The notes below the pieces were generated by a model. It ran no database searches, was not told the DNA's origin, and saw only the letters and a program-made list of their open reading frames with translations. From Paraglaciecola sp. MB-3u-78 (lineage in GTDB: Bacteria > Pseudomonadota > Gammaproteobacteria > Enterobacterales > Alteromonadaceae), in contig NZ_PJCF01000008.1 of NCBI RefSeq assembly GCF_002835935.1, positions 124,001-188,000 of the forward strand: a stretch of 64,000 nucleotides of DNA, in the 5' to 3' direction. Position 1 is the stretch's first letter. Every line of letters begins with the position of its first letter. Positions 26,862 to 36,590 of the stretch are shown one piece after another. The position numbers and the translations under genes were made by a program.

Positions 26862-27382
26862 AAGGCCGATATACATCCCAGAGATTATAGTTTCTTGTAT
26901 GGGTTCGGTCTCCAACAAATAAGCAGCTTTTAAAGAAATCCAACTTTTCAAGTCCACTTTTTTGATGCAACCCTATTCTTTTAGGGGTCTGACGAGTCCC
27001 ATCAAGATGCCGCCCCCATATTTTACTAACGTGATTAATACTTAAGGCCACACAAAGACGGTACTGATGTCTAATGAGTGTCCAAACAGTTATTAGACAC
27101 ACCCGAAACTCACCATAATTAGCGCCTGTTGCATAGATCAGATATAGCGTTTATTCTTTTATGCTTTGATAAAATTGTGTATAAGTTCTCCACTAGGAGT
27201 TTACCGCCATGATGTTTAAAGAGTTGCCAAATGATTGCAAAGGTTTCTGCCACCACTGGTGTTCCCTGTAGTACTAATGTCGGCTTTATTGACAACGTAA
27301 CTGCCGGTATATAACTGTGTAACAATCAACAATGCTTAAGATAAAATCTATAAAACAAAACTTATAAAGAGAACAACAAACA
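26862..27382. other. 520-base gap, no clear gene; possible decayed element
   Basis: No start with SD and conserved frame was found. Minus-strand stretches such as SINHVSKIWGRHLDGTRQTP (about 27055-26995) and AISDLCNRR ending at 27119 have a degenerate-coding look but match no family I know. Given that it borders a compositionally distinct gene, a decayed mobile element or insertion scar is possible. I see no terminal inverted repeat or target duplication. Confidence 0.35.
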
Positions 27383-28690
27383 ATGGCTAATGACGGAAAC
27401 TACAAAAAAAGCAAAATCGGTGATCACGCGCTCAAGCCTGAAACAATGATGATGTCTTACGGTTATGACCCACAACTCTCCGAAGGCTCCGTCAAGCCGC
27501 CTGTTTTTTTGACCTCCACATTCGCCTACCAAACACCAGAGGAGGGTGAGGAATTTTTTCACATTATGGCTGGCCGAAAGCCCGCGCCACAAGGTAGTGT
27601 TGGCGGCCTAATTTACAGCCGTTTCAATCATCCCAATGTCGAAATAATCGAAGACCGATTGTCTCTATTTGAAGGCTCAGAACGCTCCGTAGTATGCTCC
27701 AGCGGTATGGGTGCAATTAGCGCAATACTTCTCGCTTACTTGCGTCCCGGTGATGTGATCGTGCAAAGCGCGCCTTTATATGGCGGCACCGAAACACTTA
27801 TCCGTAAATTTCTGCCCGAATTCAACATAAAGACGGGCGAATTCCATAACGGTTTGGATGAGCCGACCATGCTCAGCTCCCTCCGTGAAGCAGGCAAAAA
27901 AGGCCGGGTTGCCATGGTCTTTATTGAATCACCCGCCAACCCAACAAACTCTCTTGTTGATTTCGAAGCGCTAAACCGTGTATTAGATATTATTGAGACA
28001 GAAACAGACCACCGCCCTATCAGTGTCTGCGACAACACCCTCATGGGCCCTGTGTTCCAACAAGTTGTGCCCCAAGGCATTGATATGGCTATGTACTCTC
28101 TAACTAAATATGTTGGCGGCCACAGTGACCTTGTTGCTGGTGCAGTTTGTGGCAGCAGTGAAATGCTGCGCCCAGTTCGCGCCACCCGAGGCATTCTGGG
28201 TCTTAACCTCGACCCGCATACAAGCTGGATGATCTCCCGCTCACTCGAAACCTTAAGTATTCGCATGGAACGTTCCGCTGATAGCGGCCGTAAAGTAGCA
28301 CAATGGATTGCAGATAATACTTACATCACTGCAAAAGTTCTTCACCCTGAGTTCATCGCAGATAAAGCTTACCAAGCCGTTTATAAGCGCCAATGTTCAG
28401 GGCCTAGCTCAACATTTTCATTCGTGTTGGACGTATCAAAATCAGACACCTTCCGCCTGATCAACAACCTGTCCCTTTTCAAATCAGCGGTCAGTCTAGG
28501 CGGCAGTGAAAGTCTTATCTGCCACCCTGGTAGTACCACTCATTCAGGGGTACCTGCTGACTTACGTGAGAAATTCGGTGTAACCGATGGCCTTATCCGC
28601 CTCTCAATCGGCCTTGAACACCCGGACGATCTCATAGCCGACCTCGATAACGCCTTCTGCAGAACCTTCAAGGATATAAATACCCCTTAA
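27383..28690 (+). CDS. Methionine gamma-lyase-like PLP enzyme (Cys/Met metabolism family)
   Basis: 435 residues of the trans-sulfuration fold-type I family. PLP phosphate site SSGMGAISAILLA, stacking tyrosine in SAPLYGGTETL, Asp and Asn in VCDNTLMGP, internal aldimine Lys242 in MYSLTKYVGGHSDLVAGAV, and substrate carboxylate site near GSTTHSG. The N-terminal extension and long PEEGEEFFHIMAGRKPAPQG loop mark a cystathionine gamma-synthase/methionine gamma-lyase branch seen in alphaproteobacteria. Third codon positions look richer in G/C than neighbouring genes, suggesting transfer. With the Lrp regulator, amino-acid symporter and M20 hydrolase beside it, a catabolic role (thiol release and 2-oxoacid formation) is likelier than biosynthesis; the substrate is uncertain. 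Confidence 0.85.
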   Translation: MANDGNYKKSKIGDHALKPETMMMSYGYDPQLSEGSVKPPVFLTSTFAYQTPEEGEEFFHIMAGRKPAPQGSVGGLIYSRFNHPNVEIIEDRLSLFEGSERSVVCSSGMGAISAILLAYLRPGDVIVQSAPLYGGTETLIRKFLPEFNIKTGEFHNGLDEPTMLSSLREAGKKGRVAMVFIESPANPTNSLVDFEALNRVLDIIETETDHRPISVCDNTLMGPVFQQVVPQGIDMAMYSLTKYVGGHSDLVAGAVCGSSEMLRPVRATRGILGLNLDPHTSWMISRSLETLSIRMERSADSGRKVAQWIADNTYITAKVLHPEFIADKAYQAVYKRQCSGPSSTFSFVLDVSKSDTFRLINNLSLFKSAVSLGGSESLICHPGSTTHSGVPADLREKFGVTDGLIRLSIGLEHPDDLIADLDNAFCRTFKDINTP

Positions 28691-28809
28691 CATGTGACTT
28701 TGTCGAGGGCGGAACATGGATGACCATTTCCATGTCAGTAAAATAGGGTTTGTTGCTAGGTGGTTGTTTAGCGATATCACGTCCATTGCCCGTCCCGTTG
28801 AATTTACGG

Positions 28810-29286
28810 TTAAGAACAATCGGCTCCCTCCAAGCTTACGCCAGATGTTTTTTTAAATTGTTTGATCAGAACTTCACTGCGCGAGCGGACAATACCCGGC
28901 AACTCCAAAAATTTTGTGGCCATAAATTCTTGGAATTGCAAAATATCTTTCATTCTAATTTTCAAGGTAACATCAAAATCTCCCGTCACTGAATAGCACT
29001 CTTCAATTTCACTCATATTATTAGTCACTTCCGCAAATTGTTTAAATATTGACTTGCTGGTTTGATTTAAGCTGACATGAATAAAAATCACTAAAGGTAA
29101 GCCTAATTTCTCTACGCTAAGGCAAGCTTGGTAACTTTCAATAATGCCCAATTTTTCTAATCGCTTAACTCGGTCAGAGCAGGGACTGGTGGTTAAATGT
29201 ATTCTGCTAGCGAGCTCAGCAATAGGCACTCGACCTTCTTTTTGTAAAATATTCAATATTGCCAAATCTGTTTTATCAATTTTCAT
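28810..29286 (-). CDS. Lrp/AsnC-family regulator
   Basis: 158 residues with GGAG five bases before ATG. N-terminal HTH: LAILNILQKEGRVPIAELAS, then LTTSPCSDRVKRLEKLGII; C-terminal RAM/ligand domain with VIFIHVSLN, EECYSVTGDFDVTLKI and LPGIVRSRSEVL. Such proteins sense amino acids and usually control an adjacent gene. It is convergent with the PLP enzyme and divergent from the AGCS-M20 operon across a 275-base AT-rich control region (29287-29561), so control of amino-acid uptake and breakdown is the simplest reading. Confidence 0.92.
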   Translation of the reverse strand: MKIDKTDLAILNILQKEGRVPIAELASRIHLTTSPCSDRVKRLEKLGIIESYQACLSVEKLGLPLVIFIHVSLNQTSKSIFKQFAEVTNNMSEIEECYSVTGDFDVTLKIRMKDILQFQEFMATKFLELPGIVRSRSEVLIKQFKKTSGVSLEGADCS

Positions 29287-29561
29287 AATAGCTCCACAAT
29301 TTACGCCTAGTTTTAATCAAATACAGCCGCAAAGAGGTAAATCCGATTCATGTCAAATGCTCTGGGATACGTATGTCAAACCTACCTAATATGCTTTATT
29401 ACTGCGTATTTAAATATTAATACAGCAATATCACTGCAATTTTTAACTTATTCAGTTAAATAAACTGCATTCATACGTTTATTTAAGTGTTTACAGTAAA
29501 AGAAACTTGAATGGTTCTGCTAACCTGAACTTAGAAAAATCGATAAAAATTGAAAATACCT

Positions 29562-31058
29562 ATGATATGGCAATTTATTAGTACCTCGATATTTATTTCT
29601 ATAAATAAAATTGAGTCAGCCCTATTAGGCTCACAAAGCATTGACCAACATATAAATGCGTTGCTCAAACCCGTTGCTGAGCTATTTAGTAGCATCATCT
29701 TTTATTCATTTAATGTAGTAGGCACCTCAGTGCCCATTATTGTTCTGTGGCTGATTGTCGCGGCAATAAGTTTCACCTTTTATTTTGGTTTTCTTAATAT
29801 CCGCGGCTTTAAACATTCATGTAAAGTTATCCGAGGGGATTACTCAGACCCTAATGATCCCGGTGAAGTCAGCCACTTTCAGGCATTGACTACAGCACTT
29901 TCAGGCACTGTGGGTTTGGGAAACATTGCCGGTGTCGCCATTGCAATCTCCATTGGGGGACCGGGGGCTACGCTATGGATGATCATTGCCGGATTCATGG
30001 GTATGTCTACCAAGTTTCTGGAATGTTCCCTTGGTGTTAAATATCGTCGTATTAATGAACAAGGTCAAGTGCGCGGCGGCCCTATGTATTACCTTAGAGA
30101 TGGCTTGTCTGATTTGGGTCATAAAAAATTAGGAAAAGTGTTAGGGGTGTTTTTTGCTATCTGTTGTGTTACGGCTTCGCTTTGTGGCAGTAATATGCTG
30201 CAATCGAATCAAGCTTATCAGCAGTTTGTCACTGTTATGGGGGGCAGTAACAGTGCTTGGGCCGATAAAGGCTGGTTGTTTGGGTTAATTCTAGCCATTT
30301 TGATCGGTGTAGTGATCATCGGTGGTATTAAACAAATTGCCAAAGTAACCGAAAAAGTTGTACCGCTGATGGCTGCTGTCTATCTATCCGCTGCGTTATT
30401 CATTTTAGTTGCCAATGCTAGCGAAATACCTCACGCATTCAGCCTGATTTATCATGGTGCGTTTTCCCCAACCGGTGTCGTTGGCGGTATTATCGGAGTC
30501 ATGATCCAAGGCTTTAAGCGTTCAGCTTTTTCCAGTGAAGCGGGGGTTGGCGCGGCTTCTATCGCCCATGCCACTGCATCCACTAAAGAGCCAATTCGGG
30601 AAGGTTATGTGGCCCTACTTGAACCTTTTATCGACACTGTCGTTATTTGTACTATGACTGCCTTGGTTATTGTTATCACAGGGGCTTATAGTTCTGTTGA
30701 AGGCATAGATGGCGTTGCGTTAACATCACGGGCCTTTGGCAGTGTCATTTGGTGGTTTCCGTATTTACTGAGCGTTGCGGTCTTGTTATTTGCAATATCA
30801 ACTATGATTTCATGGGCCTATTACGGTTCGATTGCATGGGGCTTTTTAGTTGGCGACAGTAAGGTATTAGATCTCACCTATAAATTCATTTTTTGTTTAT
30901 TTACCATCATTGGCGCCTCCATCAGTTTGGACTCAGTTATCGCCATTTCTGATTCTATGTTCTTTTCCATGTCAATTGCCAACATCATTGGCTTGTATAT
31001 GTTGGCACCTCAGATCAAACAAGATTTAAAGACTTACCAAACAAAATATACGGATTAA
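29562..31058 (+). CDS. Sodium:amino-acid symporter, AGCS family
   Basis: 498 residues from ATG 29562 (a TTG four codons earlier is possible; no strong SD). Inner-membrane carrier of the sodium/alanine type with about 11 hydrophobic helices. Signatures: the substrate-site loop SGTVGLGNIAGVAIAISIGG, PGATLWMIIAGFMGMSTKF, GGPMYYLRDGL, KRSAFSSEAGVGAASIAHA and STMISWAYYGSIAWGFL. Imports alanine, glycine or related residues with sodium. Directly followed after 4 bases by an M20 hydrolase, so the pair likely takes up and processes amino acids or N-acyl derivatives. Confidence 0.92.
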   Translation: MIWQFISTSIFISINKIESALLGSQSIDQHINALLKPVAELFSSIIFYSFNVVGTSVPIIVLWLIVAAISFTFYFGFLNIRGFKHSCKVIRGDYSDPNDPGEVSHFQALTTALSGTVGLGNIAGVAIAISIGGPGATLWMIIAGFMGMSTKFLECSLGVKYRRINEQGQVRGGPMYYLRDGLSDLGHKKLGKVLGVFFAICCVTASLCGSNMLQSNQAYQQFVTVMGGSNSAWADKGWLFGLILAILIGVVIIGGIKQIAKVTEKVVPLMAAVYLSAALFILVANASEIPHAFSLIYHGAFSPTGVVGGIIGVMIQGFKRSAFSSEAGVGAASIAHATASTKEPIREGYVALLEPFIDTVVICTMTALVIVITGAYSSVEGIDGVALTSRAFGSVIWWFPYLLSVAVLLFAISTMISWAYYGSIAWGFLVGDSKVLDLTYKFIFCLFTIIGASISLDSVIAISDSMFFSMSIANIIGLYMLAPQIKQDLKTYQTKYTD

Positions 31059-31062
31059 AATA

Positions 31063-32199
31063 ATGAATTCCATTAATTTAAGACATAAGTTACATCAGCA
31101 CCCTGAACTTTCTAATACCGAGTTTGGCACTGCTTCTCGTCTAGTTAAATATATAGCGCCATTGTCACCCGATAAGATTATTACAGGGATCGGTGGCACA
31201 GGCGTCGCAGTTTGCTTTGGTGATGCGGCAACAGGGAGCACTGTCATGTTGAGATGTGAGCTTGATGCCTTACCCATTGCTGAAACCAATTCTTTCGATT
31301 ATCGCTCAATAAATCCGGGTATATCCCATAAATGTGGCCATGATGGCCATATGGCAATACTCGCTGCAGTTGCTCAATATTATTCCAATAATAGGCCCAA
31401 GGCTGGTCGTGTGATCTTATTGTTTCAACCCGCGGAGGAAACGGGTGAGGGAGCAAAAAAAGTGCTGGAAGATAGAGTCTCTGAGCAACTTAAGCCAGAT
31501 TTTGTATTTGCGTTACACAACACACCGAAATATCCAATGGGCGAAGTATTCATCAAAACTGGCACAATCTGTTGCGCATCCCGAGGGATGATCATACGTT
31601 TAACGGGAAAAACAGCCCATGCCGCACAACCAGAAACAGGAAACAGTCCAGTTAAGGCTGTCCATCAGTTATTGCCATTATTTGAGCAGTTGCCAGCGTT
31701 AATTAACAGCCATAGTGACTTTACATTTGCCACTATTGTTGGCGTCAAGATTGGCGAAAAAGCCTTCGGCACCTCACCCGCAGATGCTGAAATATATGTC
31801 ACGCTGCGCAGCGAGCATGATCTTGAAATGAGACGTTTAGTCGAAATGGTCAATGACAAAGTCATCGCCCTGGCAATAGAACACCAACTCGCTTATTCGA
31901 TTGAAAGTGAAGATGTTTTTGATGCGACTGTTAATCATGATGAGGCAGTGGCGATTATTACCAACGCCTTACATAATGAAGCCGTTCACCTTATATCACA
32001 TCCTTTTCGCTGGTCAGAAGATTTTGGCCAATTTACCAGTATGCATTGTGGTGCATTGTTTGGTTTAGGTGCCGGCGAGGATACGCCTGCATTACATAAT
32101 CCAGACTACGATTTTCCAGATCAACTCATCGAAATCGGCAGTCGTTACTTTATTAAAATTACGGATCACTGTTTTAATCATAAGCAACCTGCAAAATAA
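31063..32199 (+). CDS. M20-family amidohydrolase (hippurate/N-acyl-amino-acid hydrolase-like)
   Basis: 378 residues. Metal-ligand motifs: RCELDALPIAE, KCGHDGHMAIL, FQPAEETGEGAKKVL (catalytic Glu and ligand Glu), ALHNTPKYPMGE, the dimer-domain LTGKTAHAAQPETG, and the last ligand region FGLGAGEDTPALHNPDYDFP. Cleaves amide bonds of N-acyl amino acids or dipeptide-like compounds in the cytosol. It is co-transcribed with the AGCS symporter. The exact acyl group is not readable. Confidence 0.9.
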   Translation: MNSINLRHKLHQHPELSNTEFGTASRLVKYIAPLSPDKIITGIGGTGVAVCFGDAATGSTVMLRCELDALPIAETNSFDYRSINPGISHKCGHDGHMAILAAVAQYYSNNRPKAGRVILLFQPAEETGEGAKKVLEDRVSEQLKPDFVFALHNTPKYPMGEVFIKTGTICCASRGMIIRLTGKTAHAAQPETGNSPVKAVHQLLPLFEQLPALINSHSDFTFATIVGVKIGEKAFGTSPADAEIYVTLRSEHDLEMRRLVEMVNDKVIALAIEHQLAYSIESEDVFDATVNHDEAVAIITNALHNEAVHLISHPFRWSEDFGQFTSMHCGALFGLGAGEDTPALHNPDYDFPDQLIEIGSRYFIKITDHCFNHKQPAK

Positions 32200-32564
32200 A
32201 AAGGGTCAGCCTCAACTTAAAAATTATAAGTCACTAACTTTTGAGTTTTTGGCAATCATTACGCAAACATTCATTGTGAAAATCGGTTAGCTATTGCCTT
32301 TGACTAAACCTTTAGGGTAGCTATACCAGAGTGTATTATCTTGTTCCCCCCTTGAATTAACTCAACAGTGAAGATCTCCTATTGTTTCTATATTGAAACA
32401 AAGTGCCAATTTGGTAAAAAACCCTATCGGTTAAATCCGCCTCATTAACTACACTATTGGCTGTTTAGTTATCTTGCCAAAATGTTGCACAATGACAAAG
32501 TCGACGTCAGTGGATAGCAAGTAAAGGGCGATGGAACATTCGCCCTAGCATGTTAATCAACTCG
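32200..32564. other. 365-base gap after M20 gene; only a weak hairpin seen
   Basis: No gene is supported. A 7-bp stem agggcga/tcgccct at 32525-32546, 19 bases past the SDR stop on the minus strand, may end that transcript although the U-tract is poor. The rest is AT-rich sequence without repeats or a promoter I can identify. Confidence 0.5.
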
Positions 32565-33329
32565 CTAAATAGCGGTTGAGCCACCATCAATGGGTAAGGT
32601 TGCTCCAGTGGTGAAACCTGCTGCGTCAGAGCTCAAATACAATACAGCACCAACCACCTCTTCTACTTTACCTATCCGGCCAACGGGGTGCATTGCGCCA
32701 ATCGCAAGGGCTTTTTTTGCGTCACTCGCTACCGCACGACGATACATATTGGTATCAATCACAGCTGGGCAAATAGCATTGACTCGGATACCTTTTTTAG
32801 CATATTCAACTGCCGCTGACTTAGTGAGTCCCACTACGGCGTGTTTACTAGCAGCATAAATACTCATCTTTGGCGCGGCACCTAAACCTGCAACAGACGC
32901 CGTATTTACAATCGCACCACCGCCAGTTTTAAGCATCGTTTGGATTTCGTGTTGCATACACAACCATACACCTTTGACATTGACGTCCATGATTTTGTCA
33001 AAAACATCCTCACTGCCATCAGCCAACTTAGTTGACTCGATATCAATACCGGCATTATTAAAGGCAATATCTAGACGACCAAATGTGTCTTGGATAAAGG
33101 CAAAAAGGGTTGTCACTGATGCTGTATTACTCACGTCACAGGCGTGGAAAACGGCCTGGTAACCTTGTGAACAAAGACTTTTTGCCACTTGTTCACCCTC
33201 TTGGTCTATATCTGCCAATACCACATTGGCACCTTGTGCTGCAAAAGCCCGAGCGGCAGCTTCACCGATCCCAGCGGCAGCGCCTGTGACTAATACAACC
33301 TTGTCTAAAAACCCGTTTTGATTACCCAT
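32565..33329 (-). CDS. Short-chain dehydrogenase/reductase (classical SDR)
   Basis: 254 residues. Cofactor motif VTGAAAGIGEAAA, acidic residue after strand 2 (VLADIDQ) favouring NAD, NNAGID, catalytic Ser/Tyr/Lys in TASVAG, then YAASKHAVVGLTKS, and C-terminal GRIGKVEEVVGAVLYLSSDA with TTGATLPIDGG. Cytosolic NAD-dependent oxidation of an alcohol or sugar; substrate unknown. Divergent from the molybdenum hydroxylase genes across a 287-base gap (33330-33616) in which nothing else was recognised. Confidence 0.92.
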   Translation of the reverse strand: MGNQNGFLDKVVLVTGAAAGIGEAAARAFAAQGANVVLADIDQEGEQVAKSLCSQGYQAVFHACDVSNTASVTTLFAFIQDTFGRLDIAFNNAGIDIESTKLADGSEDVFDKIMDVNVKGVWLCMQHEIQTMLKTGGGAIVNTASVAGLGAAPKMSIYAASKHAVVGLTKSAAVEYAKKGIRVNAICPAVIDTNMYRRAVASDAKKALAIGAMHPVGRIGKVEEVVGAVLYLSSDAAGFTTGATLPIDGGSTAI

Positions 33330-33616
33330 TTATGCATTCTCAATTTCTTATTAGTCTGAAGACTAGCAACTCAAACCTAAAACAAAAAATAGGTTTTCTA
33401 GATGTTGACCTATCAATAGAATGAATGAATGCTTGAAAAATGCTTAATCACATAACTGGTAACGATGGCAGATAAATAACCGCTTATTAAGTTTAAGACC
33501 TAACGTATTATTATTAAACAGATATTTATGGGTATGAGTATCAACCTGATTTTTTCTTGCTACACTGTTAGCAACCAAGACTAAGCACATTGCTGAGTCC
33601 ATCAGTCGGCGGAACT

Positions 33617-34135
33617 ATGATTACATTTACACTTAACGGTAACAAAATGAGTACGGATGCACCTTCAGACACACCATTATTATGGGTTATCCGAGACGAA
33701 TTTGGACTTAAAGGTACCAAATTTGGTTGTGGAATTGCCATGTGTGGCGCCTGTACTGTGCATTTAAATGGTGGTCCAGTTAGGTCTTGTTCATTGCCAA
33801 TTGCCGCGCTTAATGGAAGCGAAATACGCACCATTGAAGGGCTTGAAAACAAACACCCTTTACAAAAGGCCTGGGTTGACAATCAGGTTCCTCAATGTGG
33901 TTACTGCCAATCAGGTCAAATTATGCAAGCCTCTACATTGTTGGCCACTAATGCAAATCCCTCAGATGAAGAAATTGTTAATCATATGACCGGAAACCTT
34001 TGTCGCTGCATGTCTTATAAACGTATCAAAGAAGCTATCAAACAAGTATCTTCAGCAAGTGTTAGTGTCGTAGAAATTTATGATCCTAAAAGAGAAAGTA
34101 TTCTACAAAGCAATAATGAACAGGGGGTAGTGTAA
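33617..34135 (+). CDS. (2Fe-2S) small subunit of molybdenum hydroxylase (IorA-like)
   Basis: 172 residues from ATG 33617 (upstream in-frame TTG at 33590 not favoured). N-terminal plant-type 2Fe-2S ligands in GCGIAMCGACTVHLNGGPVR plus SC, and C-terminal four-helix domain ligands QCGYCQSGQ and GNLCRCMSY. It passes electrons from the molybdopterin subunit. One base separates its stop from the large-subunit ATG, so they form an alpha-beta pair of the isoquinoline 1-oxidoreductase/aldehyde dehydrogenase type; there is no FAD subunit here, consistent with a periplasmic enzyme giving electrons to a cytochrome. Confidence 0.93.
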   Translation: MITFTLNGNKMSTDAPSDTPLLWVIRDEFGLKGTKFGCGIAMCGACTVHLNGGPVRSCSLPIAALNGSEIRTIEGLENKHPLQKAWVDNQVPQCGYCQSGQIMQASTLLATNANPSDEEIVNHMTGNLCRCMSYKRIKEAIKQVSSASVSVVEIYDPKRESILQSNNEQGVV

Positions 34136-34136
34136 G

Positions 34137-36416
34137 ATGACTCGCCTCAACAAAACCGAAAAAATTGAACAAAGCCGTCGTAATTTTTTAATAGGTACAG
34201 TAGGCACAGGGTTAGTCATGGCCTTTGCACCTGTGATGACTGCATACTCCTCAGAATCAGCTGCTACCGCACTCAATAAAAAGCACTTTAATCCAACAGT
34301 TTGGTTTGAAATTGATCAAACAGGTTCCATTCTAGTCAACATTTCGCGAGCTGAAATGGGCCAACACGTGGGAACTGCGATCGCCCGTATTGTTGCAGAT
34401 GAATTAGGCGCCGACTGGAACAAGGTCACAATTAAACATGTAGATACCGATCCCAAATGGGGATACATGGTAACGGGAGGTTCATGGTCTGTTTTCCAAT
34501 CATACTTGCCCATGTCTCAAGCCGGAGCTGCGGGGCGAACAGCTTTAATTGAAGCCGCAGCAACATTACTGGGCGTTCAAGCAAGTGAATGTAAAACACA
34601 AAATAGCCAAGTGATATGCGGTGACAAGTCAATTAGCTTCGCTGACATTGTTAGTAAAGGCAAAATAGATAAAACATTTAGTCCCGAAGAACTTGCCAAG
34701 TTCATACCTAAAGATCCAAAAACCAGACAACTTATTGCGAAGCCTAGTAAGGCTTTGGATATACCGGCCAAATCCACAGGAACAGCGAAATATGGCATTG
34801 ACGTTGAACTTGAAGGCATGGTGTACGCACGTCCGTTAATACCGCCAACTCGTTATGGTTCGAAGGTCCTTAACGTAAACGATAGCAAAGCGACTGATGT
34901 TAAAGGTTACTTAGGCTACGAAATTTTGCAGGACCCCAGCAATATCCTACAAGGGTGGGTCTCTGTTCTAGCAGATACATATTACGGTGCAATTCGAGCG
35001 GCACAAGCCATTGAAATAGAATATCAGGCTGGTGAAACAGCGAATGTCAGTGAACAGGATTTAATTGACGAAGGTGAAAGGCTGGTTGCTGATAAATCCT
35101 CAGGTGGGCTTTTTGTTGACCTCGGTGATATCGATAAAACAGCTGCAGAAGCTAAGAAATCTATCGATGGCACTTACAGGACCGCTTCTGCGCTGCACTT
35201 TGCTTTAGAGCCAGTCAATGCAGCCGTTGAGTTCAAAGACGGTATTTGTCATGTACATACGGGTAACCAATGGCAATCGTTATTTTTGCCCGTTGTGGCC
35301 AAATCTGTCGGACTTACCGATGACAAAGTTATTATTCATCAATATTACTTAGGTGGTGGTTTTGGTAGGCGTTTAGCCGGCGACTACATGATCCCTGCAG
35401 CAGTGACTGCCAAAGCCATAGGTAAACCAGTCAAACTGGTATTTACCCGTGAAGACGACTCGCGCTTTGACTGTATCCGCTCACCTTCAGTACAACATTT
35501 TGCTGCCTACTGGGATGGCGAAGATGCGTTACAAGGTATTGATCATGCCGCTGCAGCGGGTTGGCCATCCTTGACTATGGCGCCAGGTTTTATGCCAGAC
35601 AGCGTAGACAAGAAAACCAAGGTCGATGCCTTTTCAATTAGTGGTGCCGACCACTGGTACAGCCTGAACAACCATAGAGTGCGAGCCATCAACAACCCAC
35701 TTGCGCAAAAGACCTTTGTACCAGGTTATTTACGTGCTGTTGGACCGGGTTGGATTGGATGGGGAGTAGAATCGTTTATGGATGAAATCGCCCATGCACA
35801 AAATATGGACCCTATCGATTTCAGAATGCAACTGCTCGACGCTAAGGGTAGAAATGCAAGTAAAGCACCCGAGGCCGTAGGTGGAGCAAAACGTCTTGCT
35901 CATGTGTTAAATGAAACAAAAATGAAATCTGGTTGGGGTAAAACCTTACCTAAAAATGAAGGCATGGGTGTGGCAATTGCCGCAGGTCAAGAGCGTACGA
36001 TGCCCACATGGAGTGCTTGTGTCGCACATGTTAAAGTTGATCCCGCCACTGGCGACGTGAAAGTATTAAAGCTTACCAATGTAATGGACTGTGGCACCGT
36101 GGTTCATCCTGATGGCGCACTAGCCCAAACGGAAGGCGCAATGCTTTGGGGATTAAGCCTTGCATTACACGAAGGAACAGCCATTAAAGATGGGCAAGTT
36201 GCTGACACAAATTTAAATACCTATACGCCACTTCGTATGGCAGATGTACCAGAATTGGATATCAGTTTTGTACAAAACACTGAATTCCCGACCGGATTAG
36301 GTGAGCCAGGTTTAATTGCGGTTGCCCCTGCTATCGGTAATGCAATATTTAATGCTGTTGGCGCAAGAGTGCGCGACTTGCCTATTACACCTAAGGCCGT
36401 AAAAGCTTTAATATAG
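34137..36416 (+). CDS. Molybdopterin-binding large subunit, xanthine-oxidase family (IorB-like)
   Basis: 759 residues. N-terminal twin-arginine signal (QSRRNFLIGTVGTGLVMAFA) sends the folded complex to the periplasm. Cofactor-contact motifs: GTGMVxx-type region SKALDIPAKSTGTAKYGID, LGGGFGRRLAGDY, LRAVGPGWIGWGVESFMDE, NVMDCGTVVHPDGALAQTEG, and the near-C-terminal catalytic Glu in GLGEPGLIAVAPAIGNAI. Oxidises an aldehyde or N-heterocycle with water as oxygen donor. Exact substrate unknown. Terminator follows at 36452; RidA is the next gene. Confidence 0.93.
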   Translation: MTRLNKTEKIEQSRRNFLIGTVGTGLVMAFAPVMTAYSSESAATALNKKHFNPTVWFEIDQTGSILVNISRAEMGQHVGTAIARIVADELGADWNKVTIKHVDTDPKWGYMVTGGSWSVFQSYLPMSQAGAAGRTALIEAAATLLGVQASECKTQNSQVICGDKSISFADIVSKGKIDKTFSPEELAKFIPKDPKTRQLIAKPSKALDIPAKSTGTAKYGIDVELEGMVYARPLIPPTRYGSKVLNVNDSKATDVKGYLGYEILQDPSNILQGWVSVLADTYYGAIRAAQAIEIEYQAGETANVSEQDLIDEGERLVADKSSGGLFVDLGDIDKTAAEAKKSIDGTYRTASALHFALEPVNAAVEFKDGICHVHTGNQWQSLFLPVVAKSVGLTDDKVIIHQYYLGGGFGRRLAGDYMIPAAVTAKAIGKPVKLVFTREDDSRFDCIRSPSVQHFAAYWDGEDALQGIDHAAAAGWPSLTMAPGFMPDSVDKKTKVDAFSISGADHWYSLNNHRVRAINNPLAQKTFVPGYLRAVGPGWIGWGVESFMDEIAHAQNMDPIDFRMQLLDAKGRNASKAPEAVGGAKRLAHVLNETKMKSGWGKTLPKNEGMGVAIAAGQERTMPTWSACVAHVKVDPATGDVKVLKLTNVMDCGTVVHPDGALAQTEGAMLWGLSLALHEGTAIKDGQVADTNLNTYTPLRMADVPELDISFVQNTEFPTGLGEPGLIAVAPAIGNAIFNAVGARVRDLPITPKAVKALI

Positions 36417-36451
36417 AGTAAAACTGCTCGGCTAAGAACTGTATTTCGAAG

Positions 36452-36484
36452 CGCCATTTCTTCACACAAGTTATGGCGTTTTTT
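36452..36484 (+). terminator. Terminator after the molybdenum hydroxylase operon
   Basis: Stem cgccat/atggcg with a 15-nt loop followed by six T, 36 bases past the large-subunit stop. Confidence 0.75.
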
Positions 36485-36590
36485 ATTAATGACGACATGA
36501 GTCATATCAGAACCGTCTTATATAAAACGAATCGAAAATCTCAATCTTACTATGATCTCTGCTTCGAAAATATTAGGAGTTAACTGTAAA

